This document shows, piece by piece, positions 9,261 to 16,397 of a stretch of 16,397 nt of DNA. The notes under the pieces were generated by a model that had not been told where the DNA came from, did no database searches, and was given only the letters and a program-made list of their open reading frames with translations. Origin of the DNA: Synura sp. LO234KE (Eukaryota > Sar > Synurophyceae > Synurales > Mallomonadaceae); the NCBI GenBank assembly GCA_015143735.1, contig VKHC01000172.1:1-16397 (forward strand), given 5' to 3'. The position numbers were made by a program, and so were the translations under genes. How positions within the stretch are numbered: position 1 is the first letter of the stretch; each line of letters starts with the position of its first letter.

Positions 9261-9887
9261 ATGGGTTGTGGATCATCTACTCCCGATGAAATACAACCTC
9301 AGCCGATACAGCAAGGATATCCTGCACCGGTTCAGCAAGGTTATCCAGTTCCGGCACAGCAAGCTTATCCAGTACAACAATTCTATCCTCCACAACAAGG
9401 ATATCCTCAACAACAAGTTTATTCTCCGCAACAAGGATATCCTCAACAACAAGTCTATCCTCCACAACAAGGGTATCCCCCACAGCAAGCATATCCTCCA
9501 CAACAAGGATATCCCCCACAGCAAGCATATCCTCAACAAGGATATCCACCTCCACAAGGTTACCCGCAACCAGCATATCCAGCACAGCAAGCATATCCAC
9601 CGAGTTACCAACCCCAGCCTCAATTCTCAAGTACCTATTCGCAGCCTGCATATCACCAGCAGCAAGGTGGTGGATTTGGTGCGGGGAGCATGGTTGCTGC
9701 CGGAGTTGCCGGCGCCGCTGTTGGAGTAATTGGAGCAGAGTATGGTGGGGATATTGTTAACGGTATCGGAGATGTTGCAGGAGATATTGGGGGAGGGTTA
9801 GGTGGTATTGGAGGTGATATTGGTAACGTCGGGAATGATATTGGTGGCGCATTTGGCTTTGGTGGTGACGGTGGTGACGGATTCTAG
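9261..9887 (+). CDS. Lipid-anchored XYPPX-repeat protein with glycine-zipper tail
   Basis: The intact 208-residue frame begins MGCGSS, a fit to the N-myristoylation pattern (Gly2, small residue at 6) with a palmitoylatable Cys3, so membrane anchoring is likely and this start is favoured. Residues ~16-130 are Gln/Tyr/Pro repeats of the type [11 protein letters not shown]. Similar XYPPX tails occur in plant glycine-rich A3-type proteins, annexins and some rhodopsins. Residues ~139-159 ([20 protein letters not shown]) form a small-residue hydrophobic segment with G/A-xxx-G/A spacing, able to pack in or on membranes. The tail ~161-208 is Gly/Asp/Ile repeats ([15 protein letters not shown]) ending GGDGGDGF. 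No catalytic motif is seen. I infer a membrane-associated, repeat-rich structural or adaptor protein, possibly prone to condensation. It is divergently transcribed from the large scaffold gene. Confidence 0.85.
   Translation: MGCGSSTPDEIQPQPIQQGYPAPVQQGYPVPAQQAYPVQQFYPPQQGYPQQQVYSPQQGYPQQQVYPPQQGYPPQQAYPPQQGYPPQQAYPQQGYPPPQGYPQPAYPAQQAYPPSYQPQPQFSSTYSQPAYHQQQGGGFGAGSMVAAGVAGAAVGVIGAEYGGDIVNGIGDVAGDIGGGLGGIGGDIGNVGNDIGGAFGFGGDGGDGF
9309..9608 (+). repeat. Degenerate CAACAAGGATATCC-type coding repeat
   Basis: Units of 15-24 bp built from CAACAAGGATATCCTCC and relatives encode the [12 protein letters not shown] repeat. Unit length varies in multiples of three, so changes in copy number keep the frame. 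Adjacent units are nearly identical in DNA, suggesting recent slippage or unequal exchange. Confidence 0.85.
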
Positions 9888-10450
9888 CATATTAGAGACG
9901 GGAGAAGTTATCAGAGTTCAGCTGCTCCAGCTATGATTATGTTTTATGTAAGCTACATGTACGAGTTTGATATCTTACTACTCGTTTCCCTCGCAGAATC
10001 AGAAAAATGGCGACCAAAATATTTATCACACATTTATTAGTTGAAAACAGGCGTTATCAGAGCCGAGCAAGTTGACCAATCCAATACTACATATTACCCT
10101 CATAAGCCCAGCAGCAAGTCCTGGGATCTACTGCTAGCGAGCTCCCCACCAATGGATAAAAAATGATACCATAGTAAAAGTAGAACCGATTGCTGCTTAC
10201 TACATAGGTAGCACCATCTAAGAAAGTCCACAACAAACACTTATTTTTTGCGACAGCGTCCAAACATATCTCAGTGTATAAGTACTCTGCTTCCGTAATT
10301 GTCTGTTTAAGGTTTCTAGTCACAGTTATCCCCCATTACGACTAGTAAGACATCAGCAAAAGCGCAGGGGGGGGGGCGACTGCAACTTGTTAGAGTAAAT
10401 CCCTTTCTGGATTTTATAGCTTGATAATCTAGCCTTGCTAAATCTTTATT
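9888..10450. other. Non-coding gap with a G10 tract
   Basis: I see no supported gene. The stretch holds the 3' flank of the plus-strand gene without a clear AATAAA, a short minus-strand open frame without an ATG (10087-10323), and a run of ten G at 10367-10376. The retroelement remnant begins near its right end. Confidence 0.5.
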
Positions 10451-10451
10451 T

Positions 10452-10646
10452 ATGCCAGATTCATCTGATGCTTTCATAAAAGCATCTTTAGAAACAATGC
10501 ATGCGCTGAAAACATCAGCACCATCTGAAAGATTTCACATCGCCAGATGCAGCACGGTATCGCAAAAGCAACAAATAATAATCGTAAAGCATCCACCTTT
10601 CACCATCTGGGTGCAAAATGAAGCAACCAGAGGATCATGTTGGTGA
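10452..10646 (+). pseudogene. Short frame before RT, retroelement 5' fragment, uncertain
   Basis: This 64-codon frame starts MPDSSDAFIKASLE and ends by frameshift where the RT frame begins; the two overlap by 29 nt. Its position just upstream of RT suggests the end of a gag-protease region or a linker, but no zinc knuckle or protease active site is visible. It may be chance coding. Confidence 0.3.
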
Positions 10647-11307
10647 ATTTCTGTTGGGAAGCAGGGAGTTCATAATCATCTTGAGGTCAGATCTGTGTGT
10701 AGGGCGCGTTGTACCAAAAGAATGGACGGGGATTCAGGGCTTCCCGCCACTGTATCTACAGGTTAAGGAGAATTTTCAACCCTTCCACAAGGTTAGGTCC
10801 CGACCGGTTAACCCACGGCTTTATCAACATGCTAAGAAGGAATTTGATCGTCTAACTGGGTATATGTACCATCATTCGACTTCGCCTCGGGCGTCTCCTC
10901 TGGTTATTGCTCCGAAGACAACGAAACCATTCATAAGGTTTTGTGGCGATTTTAGATGGCTCAACACTTACGTCTTTAGGACTCAGGCTTATATACCACG
11001 TGCTCAATATAAGGTTAAAAAAGCTATGGGATTCAGGCTGTTCCTCGATATCGACATGACCAACTCATTTCATCAGTTCCCACTCACGGAGATTTCGAGC
11101 CAGCGCTTAGCTATCCAGTCACCCTGAGGACTAGTGGAGCCTATTTTCCTGCCAGAGGGCGTGTCTTCTGCTAGCGGACATATACAATGGACAATGATGC
11201 AGATGTTCGATGAATTTGATGAATGGTCGATTGTGATTTTCGATAATATACTGCTGTTGGCACATGACAAGGCGGATGCTTGCAGGAAAAGCTCCGTACG
11301 TTCTTGA
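10618..11307 (+). pseudogene. Retrotransposon reverse transcriptase, N-terminal part, broken
   Basis: This frame holds the fingers and palm of RT. HHSTSPRASPLVIAPK and IRFCGDFRWLN match the usual S-P-[WY]-A-S-P-hh and R-hCVDYR-LN motifs, and LFLDIDMTNSFHQFPL carries the first catalytic Asp block. An in-frame TGA (11125-11127) interrupts it. The frame continues to SIVIFDNILLLAHD, where FDN stands at the YxDD position, and closes at TGA 11305-11307. Confidence 0.85.
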
Positions 11308-11693
11308 AGAGGTGTGAAAAACACAATGCCTTCCTAAAGATGCCGAAGTCATGGTTTGGATTCCCTTCTGTGAAGTTCATCGGTTACAAGAAGGTCACTT
11401 TTGGCGAGCTCAAAATGGACGAAGACAGTAAGAAAGCTATCTTGGAGTTTAAGATGCCCAGTTGTGAAAAGGAGATGCAAAGCTTTTTGGGCGCAGCGCT
11501 TTTGTTAAAGTCTTTTGTGCCCAACTATTTGGATATTGCTGCCGAGTTGAATAAGATGACACACCAAGACTTTGATTGGAAGAGGGACACACGGAAACAT
11601 GATTATGAGGCAGACTTCGAGCTTATGAAGCAGGCTTTATCTCAATCAGTGGCAAACCACTTCACTAACTATAACTTAGATTGGGTCTTGTGA
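11280..11693 (+). pseudogene. RT thumb and connection, shifted frame
   Basis: The frame changes near 11280 and RT resumes: LRTFLKRCEKHNAFLK, then KSWFGFPSVKFIGY (normally the L-G-h-h-h motif after the active site), then EKEMQSFLGAALLLKSFVPN and MTHQDFDW. These match the Ty3/gypsy sequence between RT and RNase H (the I-x-x-F-L-G-h-x-x-Y/F-R/K-x-F-h-P-x-h block). It ends NYNLDWVL at a TGA right at the edge of the inserted transposon. Confidence 0.85.
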
Positions 11694-11698
11694 GTTGA

Positions 11699-12857
11699 CA
11701 TCGGTGATCACAGGACCACCGTGATAAATCACGGAAAGAAAAAACCGAATTTATTACCGTAATTATTACCATAAAAAATCATAATAATTACGGTAAATTT
11801 AACCGTAATAAATACGGAGCCACGCGCAATACTCGACGGTGTAATAAATGCGGTAAAATCCGTATTTATTACGGTCCATGATGAATACGGACTCCTGTAA
11901 TAAATTCGGTGATGATAAATTACGGCCTCATCACTAGTACCGCTATTAATACGCTTTAAACCCGGCATAATTGAATACGCATTATTTAGTTAATTAAGTT
12001 CCACTCGCCAACACACGTCAGTTAAGAACCATTACGACCAATCGGACTCATTTAGTTACCAATGGGACTAACAGAACGTATAATTGAATCTGAGTATAAT
12101 TACCTTTTCACTACTTGAACCAAAATTAAACATCAGTATATGTTTATTAACAATATGCTTACCTCTTACAATACATTTTTAATGTTTCATTCGCACTATA
12201 TCATAAGTTCCAATATTGGTCGCGATAAGAATCACAGTGCATTTATATGTTATAGAATGTAACGTATTCGTATATCCACCCAAATATAGTTTTATTTACA
12301 TCAGAAATAACGAATGTTGAAATGGTATGAAGAGAAATAACCAGAAAGGTCCGAAAATCGTTCAAACAGCTATTACCCGTACTCAATGAACTTTCCTCCT
12401 ACAATGTGGCCCACATTTATAAAGTATGAAATAACTGTATGATATTTTTTTTAAAGTATCATGATACAAAAGGATGACTTATAACCTTCTACCCTAACAT
12501 AATCAATATTATGTATTCGGGGCCAAAAGCTATGAACATGAAAAATTTCTAAATCACCTCTAAATGTTCCCTAGGATCTAAAAAACTATCATGGATAGAA
12601 TCGTTGATAGTAATGCATTCCCACATAGAGATATTCATTACCAAAGTTACGAAATCGAAATAAATTTGTATAAAATTACATATACTCGATTTTTCATTAA
12701 AAAGTTTTTTCACCTGCCGTAATATATCATGTTGAAAAATCGATTACACCACAAATATGATTATCATGATAATTAGTTACCACATTTATCATGGAACCGC
12801 ATTTATCATTTTCTCTGTTTTATAATTAATAAATACGGAACCCCGTGATCACCGATG
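11699..12857. mobile_element. 1159-bp non-autonomous DNA transposon (MITE-like)
   Basis: The ends are CATCGGTGATCAC (11699-11711) and its exact inverse GTGATCACCGATG (12845-12857), with matching GG just inside. The flanks are GA (11697-11698) and GA (12858-12859), a probable 2-bp target duplication. RT sequence abuts the left end and RNase H sequence the right end, so the insertion boundaries are fixed by the host element. The interior is very AT-rich and has no transposase-like frame. Repeated AATAAATnCGG motifs lie near both ends. I cannot assign a superfamily: a 2-bp duplication other than TA is unusual. Confidence 0.85.
11745..11925. repeat. Subterminal iterons and palindromes of the DNA transposon
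   Basis: AATAAATnCGG-type motifs occur at 11807-11817, 11843-11853 and 11899-11909, with a GATAAATTACGG variant at 11914-11925, inverted at 11745-11755 and 11860-11870, and again near the right end at 12828-12838. There are two perfect inverted pairs: ACCGTAATTATTA 11756-11768 with 11782-11794 (13-bp stem, 13-nt loop), and CCGTAATAAATACGG 11803-11817 with its inverse at 11860-11874. Such arrays commonly are transposase binding sites. Confidence 0.8.
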
Positions 12858-13217
12858 GATGCTTCGGACAAAGTGGTGGGTGCTGTTCTTTACCAAGAGA
12901 GGCCGGATGAATTCGGAGTTGTCCATGCACCCATAGGATTCGCTAGTCAGAAGTTCTCAAGTATTGCGTCAAGGTGGGATGTATTCAAGAAGGAAGCTCA
13001 CGCGGCCTATTATGGTGTGAGCCACTTTGCGTACTATTTGAGAGGTAAACTATTCCTGTTGGAAACTGATCATCGGAATCTTCTATGGATAGAGAAATCG
13101 GATGTACCTATCGTGGTCCAGTGGAGGGTATTTCTGCAGTCCTCCGTAGTGTTCATTAGATATGTGTCTGGGCCCAAATACGGTTGCAGATTGGCTTTCC
13201 CGTATGCATGCGTATGA
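12855..13217 (+). pseudogene. Retrotransposon RNase H, frameshifted at the end
   Basis: The frame begins at the right border of the DNA transposon with DASDKVVGAVLYQ (catalytic Asp block). It continues FASQKFSSIASRWDVFKKEAHA (the usual S-x-h-h-x-x-x-E, catalytic Glu) and LLETDHRNLLWI (catalytic Asp in T-D-H-x-x-L). After FIRYVSGP a 1-nt shift sends it out of frame to a stop. The ATG at 12855 lies partly in the transposon, so it is not a natural start. Confidence 0.85.
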
Positions 13218-13263
13218 TCATGTGAGCGAATTGAGCTACTTTCGGCAGGTCATCCGGACGTAA
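13177..13263 (+). pseudogene. RNase H end, NTVADWLSR motif in shifted frame
   Basis: NTVADWLSRMHAYD is the conserved Ty3/gypsy end-of-RNase-H motif (N-x-V-A-D-x-L-S-R). It is in a different frame from the preceding RNase H, which proves the frameshift near 13175. The frame closes at TAA 13261-13263. Confidence 0.85.
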
Positions 13264-13271
13264 GTTGTTTC

Positions 13272-13532
13272 ATGGGTTGCCTGCTAGAGTATCCTGTTAT
13301 GCGAACTGAAGTGCATTTCTCTGAAGAGCCAGATGTAGTCTATGAACTGGAGCAGTTGGGTCCTGTTGAGCAGATAGCACCGGAAGCTAAGATGTGGACA
13401 AGGGAAGTAATGTTCAAAGAGGTGCATGGAGGACGGAAGTTGCATTGGGGCGCCAGGAGAACTTGGCAGTCGCTGAATAAGCGCGTCCCGGAATATGGAA
13501 TTGCGTCAAACTATAGGAGATTGGGTTTCTAA
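13272..13532 (+). pseudogene. Integrase N-terminal zinc-binding region, frameshifted
   Basis: FKEVHGGRKLHWGARRTWQ provides the two His of an HHCC integrase finger (H-x3-5-H). The two Cys (KCPICQ) fall in the next frame from 13513, so a frameshift near 13510 splits the finger. The upstream part (MRTEVHFSEEPDVVYELEQL) is linker. Confidence 0.8.
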
Positions 13533-14157
13533 ATGTCCTATATGCCAGAAAGACAGGCTTGGTATGGATAGTTATATCGAACCAGTCTATAGGAATTTGA
13601 AGAAAGAGCACAAAAGACGAGCTGCTTGTGTCGACTAGCTAACGATTACTCCTGTTGATAAGAATGGCAATACGTGTCTTATTGTGGTTGACGTGTTTTA
13701 TACGAAATACGTTTGGGCTACTCCTGCGAAGGAGGACACAGCTCATACTGTAGCTGTGGCACTTTTCACATTCTTCTGTACGTTTGGCGCATATGATGAA
13801 TTGTGGTAAGATCCAGTATCGGACTTGATGGCAGAAGTAGTACAGAAACTGACTGAGTGGATGGGATTAAGGGGAGTTATATCGTTAGTTGATAGGCATG
13901 AATCGAATGGCGTCGAGGGAAGCAACAAGCAAATACCCCGCCATCTTCGAACTTTAGTGCATGACTTTAGAGTTTCTAAGAAATGGTCCGACTCGACCAT
14001 TCTATCCCTGGTCTTGTTTGCTAAAAACGATGGAGTTAACTCGGAGACAGGTGTACGACCGTTGGATGCTACGTTTGGGAGCGATGATAGTCCATATTTC
14101 CGTCTGCCTGACTCGACGGATTCATCCAGCACCGCTAGTGCTTGGGTCAAGCGTTAG
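13513..14157 (+). pseudogene. Integrase catalytic core with two internal stops
   Basis: Reading one frame: KCPICQKDRLGM (finger Cys pair), a first core Asp in AACVD directly followed by TAG (13636-13638), then LIVVDVFYTKYVWATPAKED (the hVVD-x-F-T/S-K block), DELW followed by TAA (13807-13809) and a second-Asp region DPVSDL, then HESNGVEGSNK with the catalytic Glu. The tail NSETGVRPLDATFG is also typical. It stops at TAG 14155-14157 after a frameshift into the next segment. Confidence 0.85.
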
Positions 14158-14675
14158 ATGAAGATCTACGGCATGTGCGGGCTGTTTCCGCGAAGTTTCA
14201 GCAGGAGCTGGCACAAGAGCGCACTAAGGATACGCCAGAGGAGTTTCAGAACAAGTACCAGACGGGTGATTTTGTTCTATTTCAGCGTGATCCTAATTTT
14301 CCTAGACCAACAAAGTTATCTTCTCCTTATACGGGACCTTATGAAGTCATACAGCAGCGGAAGAATGATATGGAGTGCCGTCATGTGGTGATGAGAAATA
14401 TCAAGGTCCTGCATGTCATTTGGCTGAAGCTCTTTACAGGTTCGAGGGAGGAGGCCTACCAAGCGGCTTTGTTAGATGCAGATCAATTCGTTATCAGAAA
14501 GATTCATTACTGGCGAGGAAACTTAGAGAAACGATCTGAAATAGTCTTTTGGGTTGAATTGGATGATGGTGATCAGGTGCTCCTGCCTTACTCGAAAGAC
14601 ATGAGCTCATCGGTCCAGTTCGAGGAGTTCGTCTACGCGGATCCACAGCTTTTCCCCGTGTGCGGACGCGCCTAA
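14142..14675 (+). pseudogene. Integrase C-terminal GPY domain plus chromodomain-like module
   Basis: LDEDLRHVRAVSAKFQQEL continues the integrase C-terminus in a shifted frame. TGDFVLFQRD and SPYTGPYEVIQQ form the GPY/F domain. FVIRKIHYWRG followed by FWVELDDGDQVLLPYSKD has the strand-strand-W/Y layout of a chromodomain-like module, which in chromoviruses directs integration to marked chromatin. This stretch is undamaged by stops. Confidence 0.8.
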
Positions 14676-14688
14676 GCGGATCACGGCT

Positions 14689-15058
14689 ATGAAGCGGGAG
14701 CCCATTCGTGGTATTCAATTGCATAATACATTCTATGTTGATTTACGCTATTGGGGTTACGATTGGTTTGACGGTTTAGACCTTCCCAATGCATATGCTA
14801 CAACTTATGTTGTATTATGTGAGTCGTGTGGCTTGGCAAATACGAGGTCGATATCGTTTTATTCAAGTCCGTTGTCCTTTATTCGATGAGATTTTGCATA
14901 CTCTGTGGCATCACTACTACGTTTATGTCTTCGGTTCGGTACATGCGTTAACTGATGCAAGTACACTTGTTGATGAACAATTTTGTCTAATCTATCCTTA
15001 CATTCTACCTGTTCGAAATCGTGATCAGCTTTACGATGAGTTTGCTACGCATAATTGA
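14689..15058 (+). pseudogene. C-terminal tail domain of the retroelement polyprotein
   Basis: The first frame gives GIQLHNTFYVDLRYWGYDWFDGLDLP and is open to about 14888. After a 1-nt shift near 14810, a second frame gives IRGRYRFIQVRCPLFDEIL and YYVYVFGSVHAL up to TGA at 15056-15058. I associate such a D-L-R-x-(W/Y)-G domain at the end with oomycete gypsy elements, from memory. Its function is unknown to me. Confidence 0.6.
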
Positions 15059-15070
15059 TTTGACTTCCAT

Positions 15071-15094
15071 GGTGGGAGGGAAAGGGAGAGAAGG
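15071..15094 (+). promoter_or_regulatory. Polypurine tract of the retrotransposon
   Basis: The 24-nt run of G and A (GGTGGGAGGGAAAGGGAGAG and on to AAGG), broken by a single T, lies 13 nt after the last polyprotein stop. That is where plus-strand DNA synthesis of an LTR element is primed, so the 3' LTR should begin just after it. Confidence 0.7.
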
Positions 15095-15097
15095 TAA

Positions 15098-15616
15098 TGT
15101 TGCAGCTTAGCAGCTGCAAAGGGTGCACTTAGCTAGTCTGTGTGGTTACTATTTAACCTTCTGCTCGGTACTGCTCTTCCTAATAGCCTTTCTACCTGGA
15201 TGTTGACCGATCAGTGAGCGATGTATCTCCATTGCTAGGATCTATCCGTAACCTACGGCTTGGTGCACTGTTTGTTTCGCTACACTCGCTTTGCTTCCTT
15301 CTATACTAGTAGATAGATACGGTCAAAAAATTTATTTTGAGTGAGTTAAGATTATATAAGGGTCGTACATAGTGGGGGAGCTCAATCAACGTTGGGGAGA
15401 TGATGTGGATGGCATGGGATGTGATAATCTTGCACTCGGAGGCATATATGTCACTGGTTACGGCAGGTGTGGTACCTTGCTGCGTTGATGGTGCAGTAGG
15501 TTATGGTTGAGAACGTCTTGCGTGGTCGAGTTGGAGACGCAGCAGGCGTTATCAGGTGCGCCAAATTTACTGGCTAGTGCTCGCTGAGATTGGCACGTTG
15601 GAGCAGTTGCAATAAA
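15098..15616 (+). repeat. Probable 3' LTR, right end not defined
   Basis: It begins TGTTGCAGC right after the polypurine tract. It contains TATATAA (15353-15359) and, about 250 nt on, AATAAA (15611-15616), the order expected for an LTR promoter and polyadenylation site. The sequence TTGCAGCTTAGCAGCTGCAA at 15101-15120 is an 8-bp hairpin. No 5' LTR copy is in the window to fix the boundary, and the terminal CA cannot be chosen safely. Confidence 0.5.
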
Positions 15617-16397
15617 CGTGAATGGTGGCGTCGTTTTGGTCAATGTCGGTATGCGAGCAAGATGGAATCATAGAAGCGCTTGGGCAGCCTGATGGGTTCG
15701 GGGAGGATATCCTGCGTCAAATCTCAGCGTTACAGATGCCTGAGATGGTGCGAGGGTGGATTTACCTCGGGCAAGTAGTTATCCGACGCGGCACGTTTTG
15801 ACGGTTGGAGGCCTATTAGTGGTAGGGTCAGAAAAATATATCGATGGTTTCAGCGAATTAACGAGAGAGAGAGAGTTACCTGCATGGTCCGTGTACCTTT
15901 TCCTTGATGAATTTGGGGGTCTGCAGTGTTTGTTTATCCTATGGAGGTCAAATGTTATTTGAGAGTAAGCAGAAAATGTTTCAGCACATTTAAGATGATG
16001 GTAATTTGACCTAGCATTTACTATTTTAGCGATAAATACATAATTGGTGGACCTAAACAAGATATTAGCAAGTAGAATTATTTAAAATGGTGCAAAAATG
16101 GTGTAGTTCATATTTTTCGGTAACCTTTCAGTTCCCGAATTTACAGTCGATGAATTTGCGCTGTTAGCAGTTCCAGAAAAATTGGATTTATTACGGGAGT
16201 GATTTGAATCATTTTGGTAATTTTTATAAGCCATATCTCTCTTTCCATGTTTGCTTATGACTCTGAAATATTTGTTGCGCTTGAGACGAGTGTGAAATGA
16301 ACAGTTGGGGTGTTGAATCTTTTCTTGCTGAAAATAAATAAATTGAATACTGACATTTCATAATTCATTTAAATGTTTTATGAAAGAAATGATTAGA
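15617..16397. other. Unassigned right end
   Basis: There is no supported gene. A plus-strand frame at 15756-15962 (MDLPRASSYPTRHVLTVGGL onward) has coding-like composition but no recognised domain and no partner frame. A GA dinucleotide run is at 15863-15875. From about 15963 the DNA is AT-rich with no frame of note. The left part could still be LTR or an older element fragment. Confidence 0.4.

Larger units (their letters stand above)
10452..15616 (+). mobile_element. Degenerate Ty3/gypsy-type LTR retrotransposon, 5'-truncated
   Basis: In order on the plus strand: reverse transcriptase, RNase H, integrase zinc finger, integrase core, GPY/chromodomain-like end, tail domain, polypurine tract and probable 3' LTR. 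This RT-RNaseH-IN order is that of Ty3/gypsy, not Ty1/copia. Gag, a recognisable protease (no D[ST]G motif) and a 5' LTR were not found. The coding region is broken by frameshifts near 10640, 11280, 13175, 13265, 13510, 14145 and 14810 and by internal stops at 11125, 11305, 13636 and 13807. It is also split by a DNA transposon. It cannot make the polyprotein. The right boundary is uncertain. Confidence 0.85.

Noticed and set aside
9273-9651. Two long antisense open frames opposite the Q/Y/P repeat protein
   Set aside because: They are by-products of the in-frame repeat (Leu/Ile/Trp or Val/Asp/Leu monotony). The plus-strand frame has the lipidation signal and ordered domains.
10087-10323. Minus-strand open frame of 78 codons with Cys-rich, protein-like sequence
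   Set aside because: It starts at GTG with no in-frame ATG after the upstream stop, and I found no clear splice acceptor or neighbouring exon. It could be an exon fragment but is unsupported.
11729-11968. 79-codon minus-strand frame within the DNA transposon, considered as a transposase fragment
   Set aside because: Its sequence merely reflects the AATAAAT-type iterons; no DDE or zinc-finger residues are seen.
15863-15875. GA dinucleotide run considered as an array or regulatory element
   Set aside because: It is only about six units, an ordinary microsatellite. No CRISPR-like spaced repeats occur in the window.

Overview
The window is eukaryotic nuclear DNA, most likely from a stramenopile and plausibly an oomycete. 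The case rests on short spliceosomal introns (about 52-92 nt) with GT..AG ends and TACTAAC-like branch sites, Tudor-like and IQ modules of a kind common in stramenopile scaffold proteins, and a decayed Ty3/gypsy-type polyprotein resembling elements I associate with oomycetes. This placement comes from recall of families, not from a search.

Left part, minus strand (1-9194). One very large scaffold gene reads leftward from an ATG at 9194. Its long last exon has an uninterrupted reading frame from 8340 to 2716. I found five short upstream exons by matching splice sites and phases; they add 185 residues, including a TPR-like helical repeat. The protein then carries two IQ motifs, a long coiled coil, three Tudor-like modules, a six-copy RGS phosphorylation-type repeat, five more IQ motifs, eight TQT-type dynein light chain (LC8) anchor-like motifs, an internal 102-residue duplication and a last IQ motif. 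Immediately downstream on the same strand lies a second reading frame that starts with a C2-like domain (2715-2333), continues as a 545-codon frame (2079-442) and, after a 199-nt intron, runs off the left edge (284-1). A 53-nt intron whose acceptor AG is the last two bases of the apparent TAG stop would fuse the two into one gene.

Centre (9195-9887). A 66-bp gap separates the minus-strand start from a divergent plus-strand gene for a 208-residue protein. That protein has an N-terminal lipidation signal, Gln/Tyr/Pro (XYPPX-type) repeats and a glycine-zipper-like hydrophobic tail.

Right part (10450-about 15700). This is a dead Ty3/gypsy-type retrotransposon, plus strand: reverse transcriptase, RNase H, integrase zinc finger and core, a GPY/chromodomain-like end and a C-terminal tail domain, broken by several frameshifts and stops. 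A polypurine tract and a probable 3' LTR follow. A 1159-bp non-autonomous DNA transposon with 13-bp terminal inverted repeats and internal iterons sits exactly between the reverse transcriptase and RNase H, inside the codon of an RNase H aspartate. The last ~650 bases show no gene I can support.
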